Assembly: GCA_905213905.1 (NCBI GenBank)
Contig: CAJMKD010000005.1
Location: forward strand, 40,705-104,704
Source of the DNA: an uncultured Sutterella sp.
GTDB lineage: Bacteria > Pseudomonadota > Gammaproteobacteria > Burkholderiales > Burkholderiaceae_F
DNA: 64,000 nt
Reading direction: 5' to 3'
Shown here: positions 17,146 to 25,201 of the stretch, piece after piece
How the letters are laid out: each line of letters opens with the position of its first letter
How positions within the stretch are numbered: position 1 is the stretch's first letter
Made by a program: the position numbers and the translations under genes
Notes under the pieces: generated by a model
What the model was told of the DNA's origin: nothing
What the model saw: the letters and a program-made list of their open reading frames with translations, nothing else
Database searches by the model: none

Positions 17146-18543
17146 TTACTTTTCGAACTTCGGGTTGATGAGGTTTTCGTACGTGAAGACTTCATCCCAC
17201 TGTTCCTGCGTGATCATCTTCTTTTCTTCAACGAGAAGCTGATGCAGCGACTTGCCCGTCAGGAAGCCTTCGCGGGCGATGGCGGCGCAGGGCTTGTAGC
17301 CGAAGTGCGGCTTCAGGAGCGTGATGATGCCGAGGGAGCCCATAACGAGATCCTTCGTGTGTTCGGCGTTGACGACGATGCCGTCGACGCACTTTTCACG
17401 CATCGCGATGCAGGCGTTCGTCAGGACCTTCATCTGCAGATAGAGAGCGAAGGAGATGACCGGTTCCATCACATTCAGTTCGAGCTGGCCGGCGGAAGCG
17501 GCAAGCATGACCGTCTGGTCGAGACCGATGGCAAGGAACGAAGCCTGGTTCGTGACTTCCGGGATAACCGGATTGACCTTGCCCGGCATGATGGAGGAGC
17601 CAGGCTGCAGCTGCGGCAGAACGAGTTCGGAGAGGCCAGTGCGCGGACCCGAAGCAAGGAGGCGGAGGTCGTTGCAGACCTTCGTGAGCTTGACAGCGAG
17701 GCTCTTGCAGGCGGACGACAGAGCGACGTAAGCGCCGCAGTCGGACGTGGCGGCGATCAGGTCTTCGCTGTTGTGGAAGTCGATGCCGGTGATTTCAGCA
17801 AGGTGCTTGACAGCGAGAGCCGGATAGTCGGGGTGAGCCGTAACGGTCGTGCCGATAGCCGTAGCGCCGAGGTTGACGCACTTCAGATGTTCCTGAGCTT
17901 CCTTGATGACCTTGATTTCATCGGCAATCGTGAAGCCCCAGCCATGGAATTCCTGGCCGAAGGACATCGGGACGGCGTCCTGCAGGTGGGTGCGGCCCAT
18001 CTTCAGAACGTTCTTGTTCTTTTCAGCCTGACGGTAGAAGCTTTCAACGAGTTCTTCGACAGCCTTCAGGAGAACGTTGGAGCGCAGGAGCAGGGAGAGG
18101 TGCAGAGCGGTCGGATAGGTGTCGTTCGTCGACTGGCCGAAGTTGGCGTGGTCGTTCGGGGAAACCTTCTTGTCGCCCTTCGGGAGGCCGAGGTGTTCGC
18201 AAGCGAGGTTGCTGATCACTTCGTTCACGTTCATGTTGACGGACGTACCAGCGCCGCCCTGGAGCCAGTCGGTAACGAACTGATCGTTGTACTTGCCGGC
18301 GATGAGCTGTTCGCAGGCCCAGATCAGGGCGTCAGCGACGTCGGCCGGGATCGTGCCGAGTTCCTTGTTCGCCATCGCGGCGGCCTTCTTCACATAGCCG
18401 AATGCGATCGGGAAGAAGGGTTCCTGAGCCATCGGCATTTCCGTGATGTGGAAATTGTGCTTGCCGCGCATCGTCTGAACGCCATAGTAGGCTTCATCCG
18501 GAATTTCAAGGGAACCAAGGAAGTCGCTTTCAATACGAGACAT
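17146..18543 (-). CDS. aspA: Aspartate ammonia-lyase (aspartase)
   Basis: Deaminates L-aspartate to fumarate and ammonia. The 465-aa protein belongs to the fumarase/aspartase superfamily, with the signature GSSIMPGKVNPVIPE, TNDTYPTALH, GRTHLQDAVPM and DLIAATSDCG. The ATG at 18543 has GAGGAG 7 bases upstream. Placed between frdB and dcuA, it makes the fumarate that FrdAB would reduce. Fumarase FumC is related, but the aspA-dcuA context and sequence favour aspartase. Confidence 0.93.
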   Translation of the reverse strand: MSRIESDFLGSLEIPDEAYYGVQTMRGKHNFHITEMPMAQEPFFPIAFGYVKKAAAMANKELGTIPADVADALIWACEQLIAGKYNDQFVTDWLQGGAGTSVNMNVNEVISNLACEHLGLPKGDKKVSPNDHANFGQSTNDTYPTALHLSLLLRSNVLLKAVEELVESFYRQAEKNKNVLKMGRTHLQDAVPMSFGQEFHGWGFTIADEIKVIKEAQEHLKCVNLGATAIGTTVTAHPDYPALAVKHLAEITGIDFHNSEDLIAATSDCGAYVALSSACKSLAVKLTKVCNDLRLLASGPRTGLSELVLPQLQPGSSIMPGKVNPVIPEVTNQASFLAIGLDQTVMLAASAGQLELNVMEPVISFALYLQMKVLTNACIAMREKCVDGIVVNAEHTKDLVMGSLGIITLLKPHFGYKPCAAIAREGFLTGKSLHQLLVEEKKMITQEQWDEVFTYENLINPKFEK

Positions 18544-18742
18544 TTTTTATGCTCCTCAAGTTTTGGGCGGAGCGCTGCGGCATGGCGTCGTCGGCGCCCG
18601 TCCGGTTTTAGCCCCTCTTCGACACGTCTCAGCAACGTTGGTCCGTCGAATTGGAGCCAGCTGTAGCAGCGAGGCCGAGGGGCTTGGCCTACCTATGCGG
18701 TTGTACGTATAAAGTAGGAGCCCCTCTTAACTCGCCTGAATA

Positions 18743-19591
18743 TTACTGCTTAATAGGCTTGATGGGAATAGCCTTTTTAGGTGCCTGCTTCGGCAGGACC
18801 TTGTCGTAATTACTGATGCCCTGCTCGGCCATCTTGCGGCGGATGAAGGCGATCTGCGTCTTGAGCGGCAGATCCTTCGGGCAGAAGTCGTGGCAGGCAA
18901 GCAGCGACATGCAGCCGAAGACGCCCGATTCGTCACCGATGACTTCGTAGTAGTCGGCGTCGTTGCGGTCGTCGCGCGGGTCGAGACGGAAGCGGGCGAT
19001 CTTGTTGATGCCCACAGCGCCCACGAAGTCCGGACGGATGCGGACCGTGCCGCAGCCGGCGATGCAGCAGCCGCACTCGACGCAGCGGTCAAGCACGTAG
19101 ATGTCTTCAGCAAGCTGCGGATCCATCGGCACTTCCTTCTTGCGAAGGTCGATTTCCTCTTCCTTCATGTGGACCCACGTCTGCATGCGTTCGGACATGT
19201 TGCGCATCCACTTGCCGGTGTTGACCGACAGGTCGCCGATCAGTTCGAAGGCCGGCAGCGGCGCGAGCGTGAACTCGGTCGGCAGGTCCTTCGTCAGGGT
19301 GCGGCAGGCAAGACCAGGCTTGCCGTTGATGAGCATCGCGCAAGAGCCGCAGATGCCGGCACGGCAAACGAAGTCGAACTGGAGCGTCGGATCCTGATGA
19401 TCGCGGATGTCGTTGAGCGCGATGAAGAGCGTCATGGAATCGGACTCTTCGAGCTCATACGTCTGCATGTGCGGGACGCTTTCCGGATCCTGCGGGTTGT
19501 AGCGCAGGATGCTGATCTTCAGAAGACGGTGCTTCTTGGCCGGAGCAGCGGGAGTCTGCGCGGCCTGGTTCTGCTGATTGGTTTGGCTCAT
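18743..19591 (-). CDS. frdB: Fumarate reductase iron-sulfur subunit
   Basis: Carries electrons from the quinol side to the flavoprotein FrdA. The 282-aa protein shows the 2Fe-2S motif CRAGICGSC, the 4Fe-4S motif CVECGCCIAGC, and the region GCMSLLACHDFCPKDLPL for the 3Fe-4S and 4Fe-4S ligands. These resemble the Wolinella/Campylobacter type rather than E. coli FrdB. The N terminus has a Gln/Ala-rich tail of about 20 residues. It starts 20 bases after frdA. No FrdC gene is found next to it. Confidence 0.93.
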   Translation of the reverse strand: MSQTNQQNQAAQTPAAPAKKHRLLKISILRYNPQDPESVPHMQTYELEESDSMTLFIALNDIRDHQDPTLQFDFVCRAGICGSCAMLINGKPGLACRTLTKDLPTEFTLAPLPAFELIGDLSVNTGKWMRNMSERMQTWVHMKEEEIDLRKKEVPMDPQLAEDIYVLDRCVECGCCIAGCGTVRIRPDFVGAVGINKIARFRLDPRDDRNDADYYEVIGDESGVFGCMSLLACHDFCPKDLPLKTQIAFIRRKMAEQGISNYDKVLPKQAPKKAIPIKPIKQ

Positions 19592-19611
19592 TTTCTAGCA
19601 GCTCCTACTAA

Positions 19612-21597
19612 TTAGTCCTTCAGGGGTTCGTCAATGCGTTCGTTGCGGCCCTGCAGGCGCTTCGGCAGTTCGTTCATGAACGGCATGATGGCGTCCTGGA
19701 TGGCCCAGCGGTCGGCGCCTTCGGCTTCCATCTTCGCGCGGATGGCGTCGACTTCTGCCTGACGCTTCGCGGATTCCGGATTTTCGATGTAGTTCTTCAC
19801 GCCGTAGCCGCGGAAGCCCGGCGGGAGCTCCATCTTCGAGATGTCGAGATCCTTGTAGGAGAGCGTCGGCAGCGTGTCGCCTTCCTTCCAGGTAGCGATC
19901 GTGCGCTTGAGCCAGTGAAGGTCGTCGCGGCGCGGATAGTCTTCGCGGAAGTGAGCACCGCGGCTTTCCTTGCGTTCGAGAGCGCCGAGCGCAACCGTGA
20001 GGGCGACACGGAGCATCTTCTGCGTGCGGTACGCATAGACGAGTTCGGGGTTGTTGCCGGCAACATCCTTGACGGGCACATGGAAGGAGCGCTTGTAGAG
20101 GTCTTCGAGTTCCTCAACGGCAGCCTTCATGTCTTCGCCACGGCGGAAGATGCCGATCTTGGTCGTCATGATGTCCTGCATGCGCGTGCGGAGCTTGACG
20201 GCGTCTTCGTTGCCGGTGTTGCTCGTGAAGCTGCGCAGGCGGGCTTCTTCCTTGGCGAGCGCGTCGTAGATGATCGAGGTCGGGATGTCGATGCCGTTTT
20301 CGGGCTTGTCGCAGAAGTCGGCGATGAATTCGCCGACGATCATGCCGGCGACCACCGTTTCAGCAACAGAGTTGCCGCCGAGGCGGTTGAAGCCGTGCAT
20401 GTCCCAGCAGGCGGCTTCGCCGGCTGCAAAGAGACCCTTCATCGTTTCGCTTTCGCCCGTGGGCTTCGTGCGGACGCCGCCCATCGTGTAGTGCTGGGCC
20501 GGACGGACCGGAATCCATTCCTTCGTCGGGTCGACGCCGAGGAAGTAATGGCAGATTTCATAAACTTCACGCAGCTTGTGCTTGATGTGATGTTCGCCGA
20601 GCAGCGTGATGTCGAGCCAGATGTGTTCGCCGTAGCGGGACTTGACGCCCTTGCCCTGAGCGATGCGTTCTTCCATGCGGCGGGAGACCACGTCGCGGGA
20701 AGCCAGTTCCTTCTTTTCAGGTTCGACGTCCGGCATGAAGCGATAGCCGTCGACGTCGCGCAGCAGGCCGCCGTCGCCGCGGCAGCCTTCCGTCACCAGA
20801 ATGCCGGCGGGGAAGATGCCGGTCGGGTGGAACTGGATGGCTTCCATATTCGAAAGGGTAGCCACGCCCGTTTCAAGAGCGAGGTCATAGCCCGTGCCTT
20901 CGCAGATCACGGCGTTCGTCGTGACGCGGTAGAGACGGCCGCCGCCACCCGTGGCAAGAGCCGTCGCCTTGGCGACGTAAGCCATGAGTTCGCCCGTGAT
21001 GAGGTCGCGGACGATGGCGCCGTAGCAGCGCTTGCCATCGTGAATGAGCGAGAGCGCTTCAACGCGTTCGATGACGGGAACCTGTTCGGCGATGATGCGG
21101 TCGGACACCGTGTTGAGCATGGCGTGGCCCGTGCAGTCGGACACGTAGCAGGTACGCCACTTCTTCGTGCCGCCGAAGTCGCGCTGAGCGACGAGGCCGG
21201 CAGCTTCCTTGCGTTCGGTAATCGTGACCTTTTCGCCGTTGATGATCACCTGACGGTCGCCCGGGGTGATGCGGCTCCAGGGGCAGCCCCAAGCAGCCAG
21301 TTCACGGACGGCCTTCGGAGACGTGTTGACGAACATGCGGACGACGTCCTGGTCGGCACCCCAGTCGGAGCCGCGGACCGTATCAGCGAAGTGAATGTCT
21401 TCGTTGTCGCCCATGCCCTTGATCACGTTGCCGAGCGAGGCCTGCATGCCGCCCTGAGCGGCCTTCGAGTGGCTGCGCTTCGGCGGAACGAGCGAGAGGA
21501 CGATCGAATCGTGACCGCGGCGCTTTGCCGCAACGGCCATACGAAGGCCCGCAAGGCCGCCGCCGATTACAAGCACGTCGGTGTAGATGATTTTCAT
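19612..21597 (-). CDS. frdA: Fumarate reductase flavoprotein subunit
   Basis: Catalytic subunit that reduces fumarate to succinate in anaerobic respiration. The 661-aa protein has the FAD motif VIGGGLAGLR, the covalent-flavin histidine at residue 43 (KRSHSKAAQGG), the active-site stretches QFHPTGIFPAG and LASRDVVSRRM, and HYTMGGVRT. As I recall it, it follows Wolinella FrdA along its whole length, including the C-terminal MPFMNELPKRLQGRNER. The ATG at 21597 matches the family; a terminator-like hairpin lies 16 bases upstream of it. Confidence 0.95.
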   Translation of the reverse strand: MKIIYTDVLVIGGGLAGLRMAVAAKRRGHDSIVLSLVPPKRSHSKAAQGGMQASLGNVIKGMGDNEDIHFADTVRGSDWGADQDVVRMFVNTSPKAVRELAAWGCPWSRITPGDRQVIINGEKVTITERKEAAGLVAQRDFGGTKKWRTCYVSDCTGHAMLNTVSDRIIAEQVPVIERVEALSLIHDGKRCYGAIVRDLITGELMAYVAKATALATGGGGRLYRVTTNAVICEGTGYDLALETGVATLSNMEAIQFHPTGIFPAGILVTEGCRGDGGLLRDVDGYRFMPDVEPEKKELASRDVVSRRMEERIAQGKGVKSRYGEHIWLDITLLGEHHIKHKLREVYEICHYFLGVDPTKEWIPVRPAQHYTMGGVRTKPTGESETMKGLFAAGEAACWDMHGFNRLGGNSVAETVVAGMIVGEFIADFCDKPENGIDIPTSIIYDALAKEEARLRSFTSNTGNEDAVKLRTRMQDIMTTKIGIFRRGEDMKAAVEELEDLYKRSFHVPVKDVAGNNPELVYAYRTQKMLRVALTVALGALERKESRGAHFREDYPRRDDLHWLKRTIATWKEGDTLPTLSYKDLDISKMELPPGFRGYGVKNYIENPESAKRQAEVDAIRAKMEAEGADRWAIQDAIMPFMNELPKRLQGRNERIDEPLKD

Positions 21598-21613
21598 AAA
21601 CGATTTTCCCAGG

Positions 21614-21637
21614 AAAACCCGCTTGCTTGAAGCGGGT
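21614..21637 (-). terminator. Attenuator-like hairpin just before the frdA start
   Basis: On the minus strand, a perfect 8-bp stem (ACCCGCTT with AAGCGGGT) and a 5-base loop are followed at once by TTTTCC. The T run ends 16 bases before the frdA ATG. As an intrinsic terminator in the leader it would stop frdA transcription unless overridden. No alternative antiterminator pairing was established. Confidence 0.55.
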
Positions 21638-22147
21638 GGAAAGAACTGTGGAAAGCTTGAGCTCTCCGAAGTCCATCCAGTCTTACAACTCGCCCACTTG
21701 GGGCTCAGCGGCCCTTTCGGACCGTCTCCCGTTGACGCCGTTTCAGCCGCCGTCTGCCCGAGCATCGATCGATTGCTGCTCGCTCGAAGCTTCCGAAAGC
21801 GGATCGGGTCTTCTCCGCTTCAGGTCTTGGGCGCCGAATCGGCGCAGTCCCTTTTAGAAGATTTCTCTTCAAGGCGGACTGAAGACTTGCGAAGTCGGGC
21901 ACGAGAGATCGAACCCGGCTTACAGGCATTCCCAGAAGGTCATCCGTGCTGCGTGCTTTCTTGCGCATCAGCACCTGTGAATTCCTTCACAATCAATTCA
22001 CATGAGTCGCCGTTCTCCATGGCGGCTCAGAAGAACTGATCACGCATTCCGTTCGGAGGGAAAGCGGAATCTACGACTTTCTACTTAGAAGTGTAAAAGT
22101 TCCGAAACATTCCGGCATTGCATTCCCCGAGTTCTTTCCAGAATTAC

Positions 22148-22164
22148 GCGTTAATACGCATATT
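22148..22164 (+). repeat. Copy 1 of 17-base direct repeat CGCRTTAAYACGCATAT
   Basis: CGCGTTAATACGCATAT, matching the copy at 22499-22515 at 15 of 17 positions, same orientation. The core GCGTTAATACGC has its own dyad (GCGT/ACGC). The two copies flank the AACCCTA cluster, suggesting binding sites for a dimeric regulator. Confidence 0.5.
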
Positions 22165-22265
22165 TAAGAGGGTCTCAGAAACAACAATGCCGACGCGATA
22201 CGCCGGCTCCGTCGAATTGCTGACGCGAGTTTAGCGATGTGAGCTTTCGAAACTGTATGCGGAAT

Positions 22266-22442
22266 AACCCTAAATATGCACCTATCTTTTGATATAACCC
22301 TCTACTTTTAGGTGTGTTTGCTTTTTTATTCTTTATCGAAAGAGTTCCTTGAAAAATCAGGGTTGTTCAAAAAATATCCCTATAAGGGCAAATCTAAAGT
22401 ACTTCTTAGGGTTTATCTAATTATGAGTAGAGCCTAACCCTA
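22266..22442. repeat. Cluster of AACCCTA motifs in both orientations
   Basis: Exact AACCCTA at 22266-22272 and 22436-22442, exact reverse TAGGGTT at 22407-22413, near copies AACCCTC at 22296-22302 and AGGGTT at 22359-22364, and a near-palindrome CCCTATAAGGG at 22378-22388. The 22407 and 22436 copies form an inverted pair 22 bases apart. The density within 180 bases of intergenic DNA suggests an operator array. Confidence 0.55.
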
Positions 22443-22498
22443 TATAAAGAAGAATTGGACAACTTGCCTTACTCGTCCTGAAATACCGAACTCATATA

Positions 22499-22515
22499 CG
22501 CATTAACACGCATAT
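22499..22515 (+). repeat. Copy 2 of 17-base direct repeat CGCRTTAAYACGCATAT
   Basis: CGCATTAACACGCATAT, in the same orientation as the copy at 22148-22164 and 335 bases from its end, on the ridA-facing side of the AACCCTA cluster. Confidence 0.5.
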
Positions 22516-22579
22516 AAATCCAATTTGCCTGGATATGAATTGCTGATCTGCCCCATAGCTATCGACGAGGTTTTATCGA

Positions 22580-22585
22580 TAGAAT
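22580..22585 (+). promoter_or_regulatory. Possible -10 box of ridA-recG-oxyR
   Basis: TAGAAT, the same hexamer as the -10 of the tRNA promoter, lies 91 bases before the ridA ATG. No good -35 is found 16-18 bases upstream, so an activator may be needed, or the box may be chance. Confidence 0.35.
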
Positions 22586-22676
22586 TAAGCTTGTTGAAAA
22601 CATTCGCCGATGTGCCATGCGGCGTTGCGCCGCATCGTTTGACACAGCGGCATTCCGGCTTGAAGGAGATGAATCC

Positions 22677-23057
22677 ATGACCACCCGCATCATCAGCACG
22701 CCGAACGCACCGGCAGCCATCGGCCCCTACAGCCAGGGCGTCGCAGACGCGCAGACGCTCTACTGCTCCGGACAAATCGGTCTCGATCCTGCAACGGGTT
22801 CGCTCGCCGAAGGCTTCGAAGCGCAAGCGCGCCGCGCCTTCTCCAATCTCAAGGCCGTCATTGAAGCCGCTGGCGGCAAGCTGCCGGGCGTGATGAAGCT
22901 CACCATCTTTCTTGTCGACATGAATGATTTCCCGAAAGTGAATGAAATCATGTGCGAATATTTCTCCGCTCCCTATCCCGCACGCTCCTGCTTTGCCGTT
23001 GCCGCCCTGCCGAAAGGGGCGCTCGTTGAGGTTGAAGCCGTCGTCTCCCTTGGCTGA
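22677..23057 (+). CDS. ridA: RidA family reactive-intermediate deaminase
   Basis: Hydrolyses reactive enamine/imine intermediates released by PLP enzymes such as threonine dehydratase. The 126-aa protein has the family start TPNAPAAIGPYSQG, the SGQIGLDPATG loop, and the C-terminal YPARSCFAVAALPKGALVEVEAV with the catalytic arginine. The ATG at 22677 has AAGGAGAT 7 bases upstream. It is 8 bases from recG, so the two are probably translationally coupled. Confidence 0.95.
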   Translation: MTTRIISTPNAPAAIGPYSQGVADAQTLYCSGQIGLDPATGSLAEGFEAQARRAFSNLKAVIEAAGGKLPGVMKLTIFLVDMNDFPKVNEIMCEYFSAPYPARSCFAVAALPKGALVEVEAVVSLG

Positions 23058-23065
23058 CGACTGCC

Positions 23066-25174
23066 ATGGCCGCCGACTCGAAGCAAAGCCCTCGGAACGG
23101 CAAAACGGGCGGAGTCATCCGAACGGGCAAGCTCGCGCCGCTCTCAGAGCGACTTAAAAAGCTCGGTCTGGTTTCAGACTGGGACTTTGTACTGCATTTG
23201 CCTCTTCGTTACGAAGATGAGACAAGCATTCGGGCCATCGCCGAGATTGCGCCGGGCAGCCCTGTTCAGATTCAAGGCGAGGTTCTTGCTTCACACGTGC
23301 AGGCAACGCCGCGTGGCCAGCAGTTTGTAGCGCAGCTGAGTGACGGCACGGGCTCCATTCAGCTTCGCTTCATTCACTATTACCCGAGCATTCAATTGCA
23401 GCTTGCACCGGGAAAGATCGTTCGCGCCTTCGGCGAGCCCCGTGAAGCCTTTGGCAAACTTGGGCTAGAGATGATTCACCCGCGCGTGAAAGCCGCCGTT
23501 CTCAACGAGGATTCTCTCCCCAAAGCGCTGACGCCCATCTACCCACTAGGCGAAAACATTCAGCAGGCCTGGCTCAGAAAACGGATTGACCGGGCACTGC
23601 TTGACCTGGCGGGCATGGAGGACCTTGTGCCAACCGATATTGCGGCCTCGCTCGGTCTGCCGGGGCTCAAGGCTTCGCTCGAATATCTGCACCACCCGCC
23701 GGTTGACGCAAGCGCCTCCGCTTTGATGGACCGGACGGACCCGCACTGGCAGCGCCTCAAGTTTGACGAACTTCTCGCGCAGCAGATTACGCTCAGGCAC
23801 GTCCGCGCCCTGGCGCAGCGGCACTCTGCGCCGCGCCTCGCAGCACCGCCCGCCCCCAATTTGACGACGCGCTTCATTGAGGGGCTTCCCTTCGCGCTCA
23901 CGTCCGCGCAAATGCGGGTCTGGCAAGAAATCGCGCGCGACCTCGCGCTTGAGCGCCCCATGCACCGCCTCGTTCAAGGCGACGTCGGCAGCGGCAAAAC
24001 CGTTGTTGCTGCGCTTGCCGCGCTTCGCGCAGCCGAAGCCGGCTACCAAACGGCGCTGATGGCACCGACGGAAATCCTCGCCGAGCAGCACTTTCTCAAA
24101 ATCACCGAATGGCTTGCGCCGCTCAGCCTCAATTGCGTCTGGCTTACTGGGCGCCAGAAAGCGGCGGATCGCCGCGAAAGCCTTGAGGCCATTCGTTCCG
24201 GCAAGGCGCTCGTTGCTGTCGGCACGCATGCCCTGATTCAAGAGGGCGTTCAGTTCCGCTCTCTCGGCCTTGCCATCGTAGACGAGCAGCATCGCTTCGG
24301 CGTTGCTCAGCGCCTCGCGCTTAGGGCAAGCGCAGAAGATGATGAGTCGCTTAGACCCCATCTTCTGATGCTCTCTGCTACGCCCATTCCAAGAACGCTC
24401 GCCATGAGCTACTTGGCCGACCTGGATGTTTCCGTCATTGATGAACTGCCCCCGGGCCGATCGCCCATCGTCACCAAAACCGTCCGACTCGACCGGCGCG
24501 ATGCAGTCATGGGCGTTGTGCGCGGCACCGTCAAAAACGGACAGCAGGTCTACTGGGTCTGCCCGCTGATTGAGGAAAGTGAAGCGCTCGACCTCACGCC
24601 TGCCGTCCAGTGCCGCGACGATCTTGCGCGGCGCCTTCCAGATCTGCGGATCGGCCTGCTTCACGGCGGCATGCGCCCCGAAGAAAAATCGGCTGTCATG
24701 CAGCGCTTTGAAGCGGGCGAAATCGATGTTCTCGTTTCTACGGTCGTCATTGAAGTAGGCGTCGACGTGCCCAACGCGACGCTCATGGTGATCGAACACG
24801 CTGAGCGCTTCGGGCTTGCGCAGCTGCATCAGCTTCGCGGCCGAGTCGGCCGCGGCGCGCAGCAAAGCGCCTGCATACTGCTCTACGACCCTGCGCTTTC
24901 TGAAATCGGTCGTGAACGGCTCAAAATTATCCGTGAATCGACCGACGGCTTCGAAATAGCAAGACGAGACCTTGAACTTCGCGGACCAGGCGAGTTTCTA
25001 GGGGAACGCCAGTCCGGGATGCCGATGCTCCGTTTTGCCGACCTTGAAAAAGACGGCGCGCTTCTTGCTGCGGCCAGAGATGCCGCGCAGAAGCTCTGCG
25101 CCGAAGATCCTGCGTGTGCGCAGCAGCATGCCAAACGCTGGTTCAGCACGGAATCGGATTTTCTATCTGCATAG
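23066..25174 (+). CDS. recG: ATP-dependent DNA helicase RecG
   Basis: Branch-migration helicase that remodels stalled forks and Holliday junctions. The 702-aa protein has an N-terminal wedge/OB domain (residues about 60-150), then Walker A LVQGDVGSGKT, the DEQHRF box, motif III LMLSATPIPRT, and motif VI QLRGRVGRG, ending with the RecG C-terminal domain GPGEFLGERQSG. The N terminus begins MAADSKQSPRNGK. Its ATG follows the ridA stop by 8 bases with no strong ribosome site. oxyR follows 27 bases downstream, a usual betaproteobacterial arrangement. Confidence 0.96.
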   Translation: MAADSKQSPRNGKTGGVIRTGKLAPLSERLKKLGLVSDWDFVLHLPLRYEDETSIRAIAEIAPGSPVQIQGEVLASHVQATPRGQQFVAQLSDGTGSIQLRFIHYYPSIQLQLAPGKIVRAFGEPREAFGKLGLEMIHPRVKAAVLNEDSLPKALTPIYPLGENIQQAWLRKRIDRALLDLAGMEDLVPTDIAASLGLPGLKASLEYLHHPPVDASASALMDRTDPHWQRLKFDELLAQQITLRHVRALAQRHSAPRLAAPPAPNLTTRFIEGLPFALTSAQMRVWQEIARDLALERPMHRLVQGDVGSGKTVVAALAALRAAEAGYQTALMAPTEILAEQHFLKITEWLAPLSLNCVWLTGRQKAADRRESLEAIRSGKALVAVGTHALIQEGVQFRSLGLAIVDEQHRFGVAQRLALRASAEDDESLRPHLLMLSATPIPRTLAMSYLADLDVSVIDELPPGRSPIVTKTVRLDRRDAVMGVVRGTVKNGQQVYWVCPLIEESEALDLTPAVQCRDDLARRLPDLRIGLLHGGMRPEEKSAVMQRFEAGEIDVLVSTVVIEVGVDVPNATLMVIEHAERFGLAQLHQLRGRVGRGAQQSACILLYDPALSEIGRERLKIIRESTDGFEIARRDLELRGPGEFLGERQSGMPMLRFADLEKDGALLAAARDAAQKLCAEDPACAQQHAKRWFSTESDFLSA

Positions 25175-25201
25175 TTTCACAACAAAACTTCAGCAAGCAT
25201 C

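Larger units (their letters stand above)
21638..22676. promoter_or_regulatory. Long divergent regulatory region between frdA and ridA
   Basis: More than 1 kb without a convincing gene; 22080-22600 is clearly richer in A+T than its surroundings. It contains the inverted repeat GTGAATT-N11-AATTCAC at 21977-22001, the AACCCTA motif cluster (22266-22442), a 17-base repeat at 22148 and 22499, and a -10-like TAGAAT before ridA. Short frames (for example minus strand 21940-22020, 26 codons) lack ribosome sites. No riboswitch class was recognised. It is likely the promoter and leader of frdAB and the promoter of ridA-recG-oxyR. Confidence 0.6.

Noticed and set aside
21705..21974. An 89-codon minus-strand frame upstream of frdA as a possible FrdC
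   Set aside because: The product is basic and hydrophilic with no membrane segments, so it cannot be a cytochrome b anchor.
22241..22330. FNR-type site in the frdA upstream region
   Set aside because: A TTGAT half site is present near 22289, but the matching ATCAA at 4-base spacing is absent.
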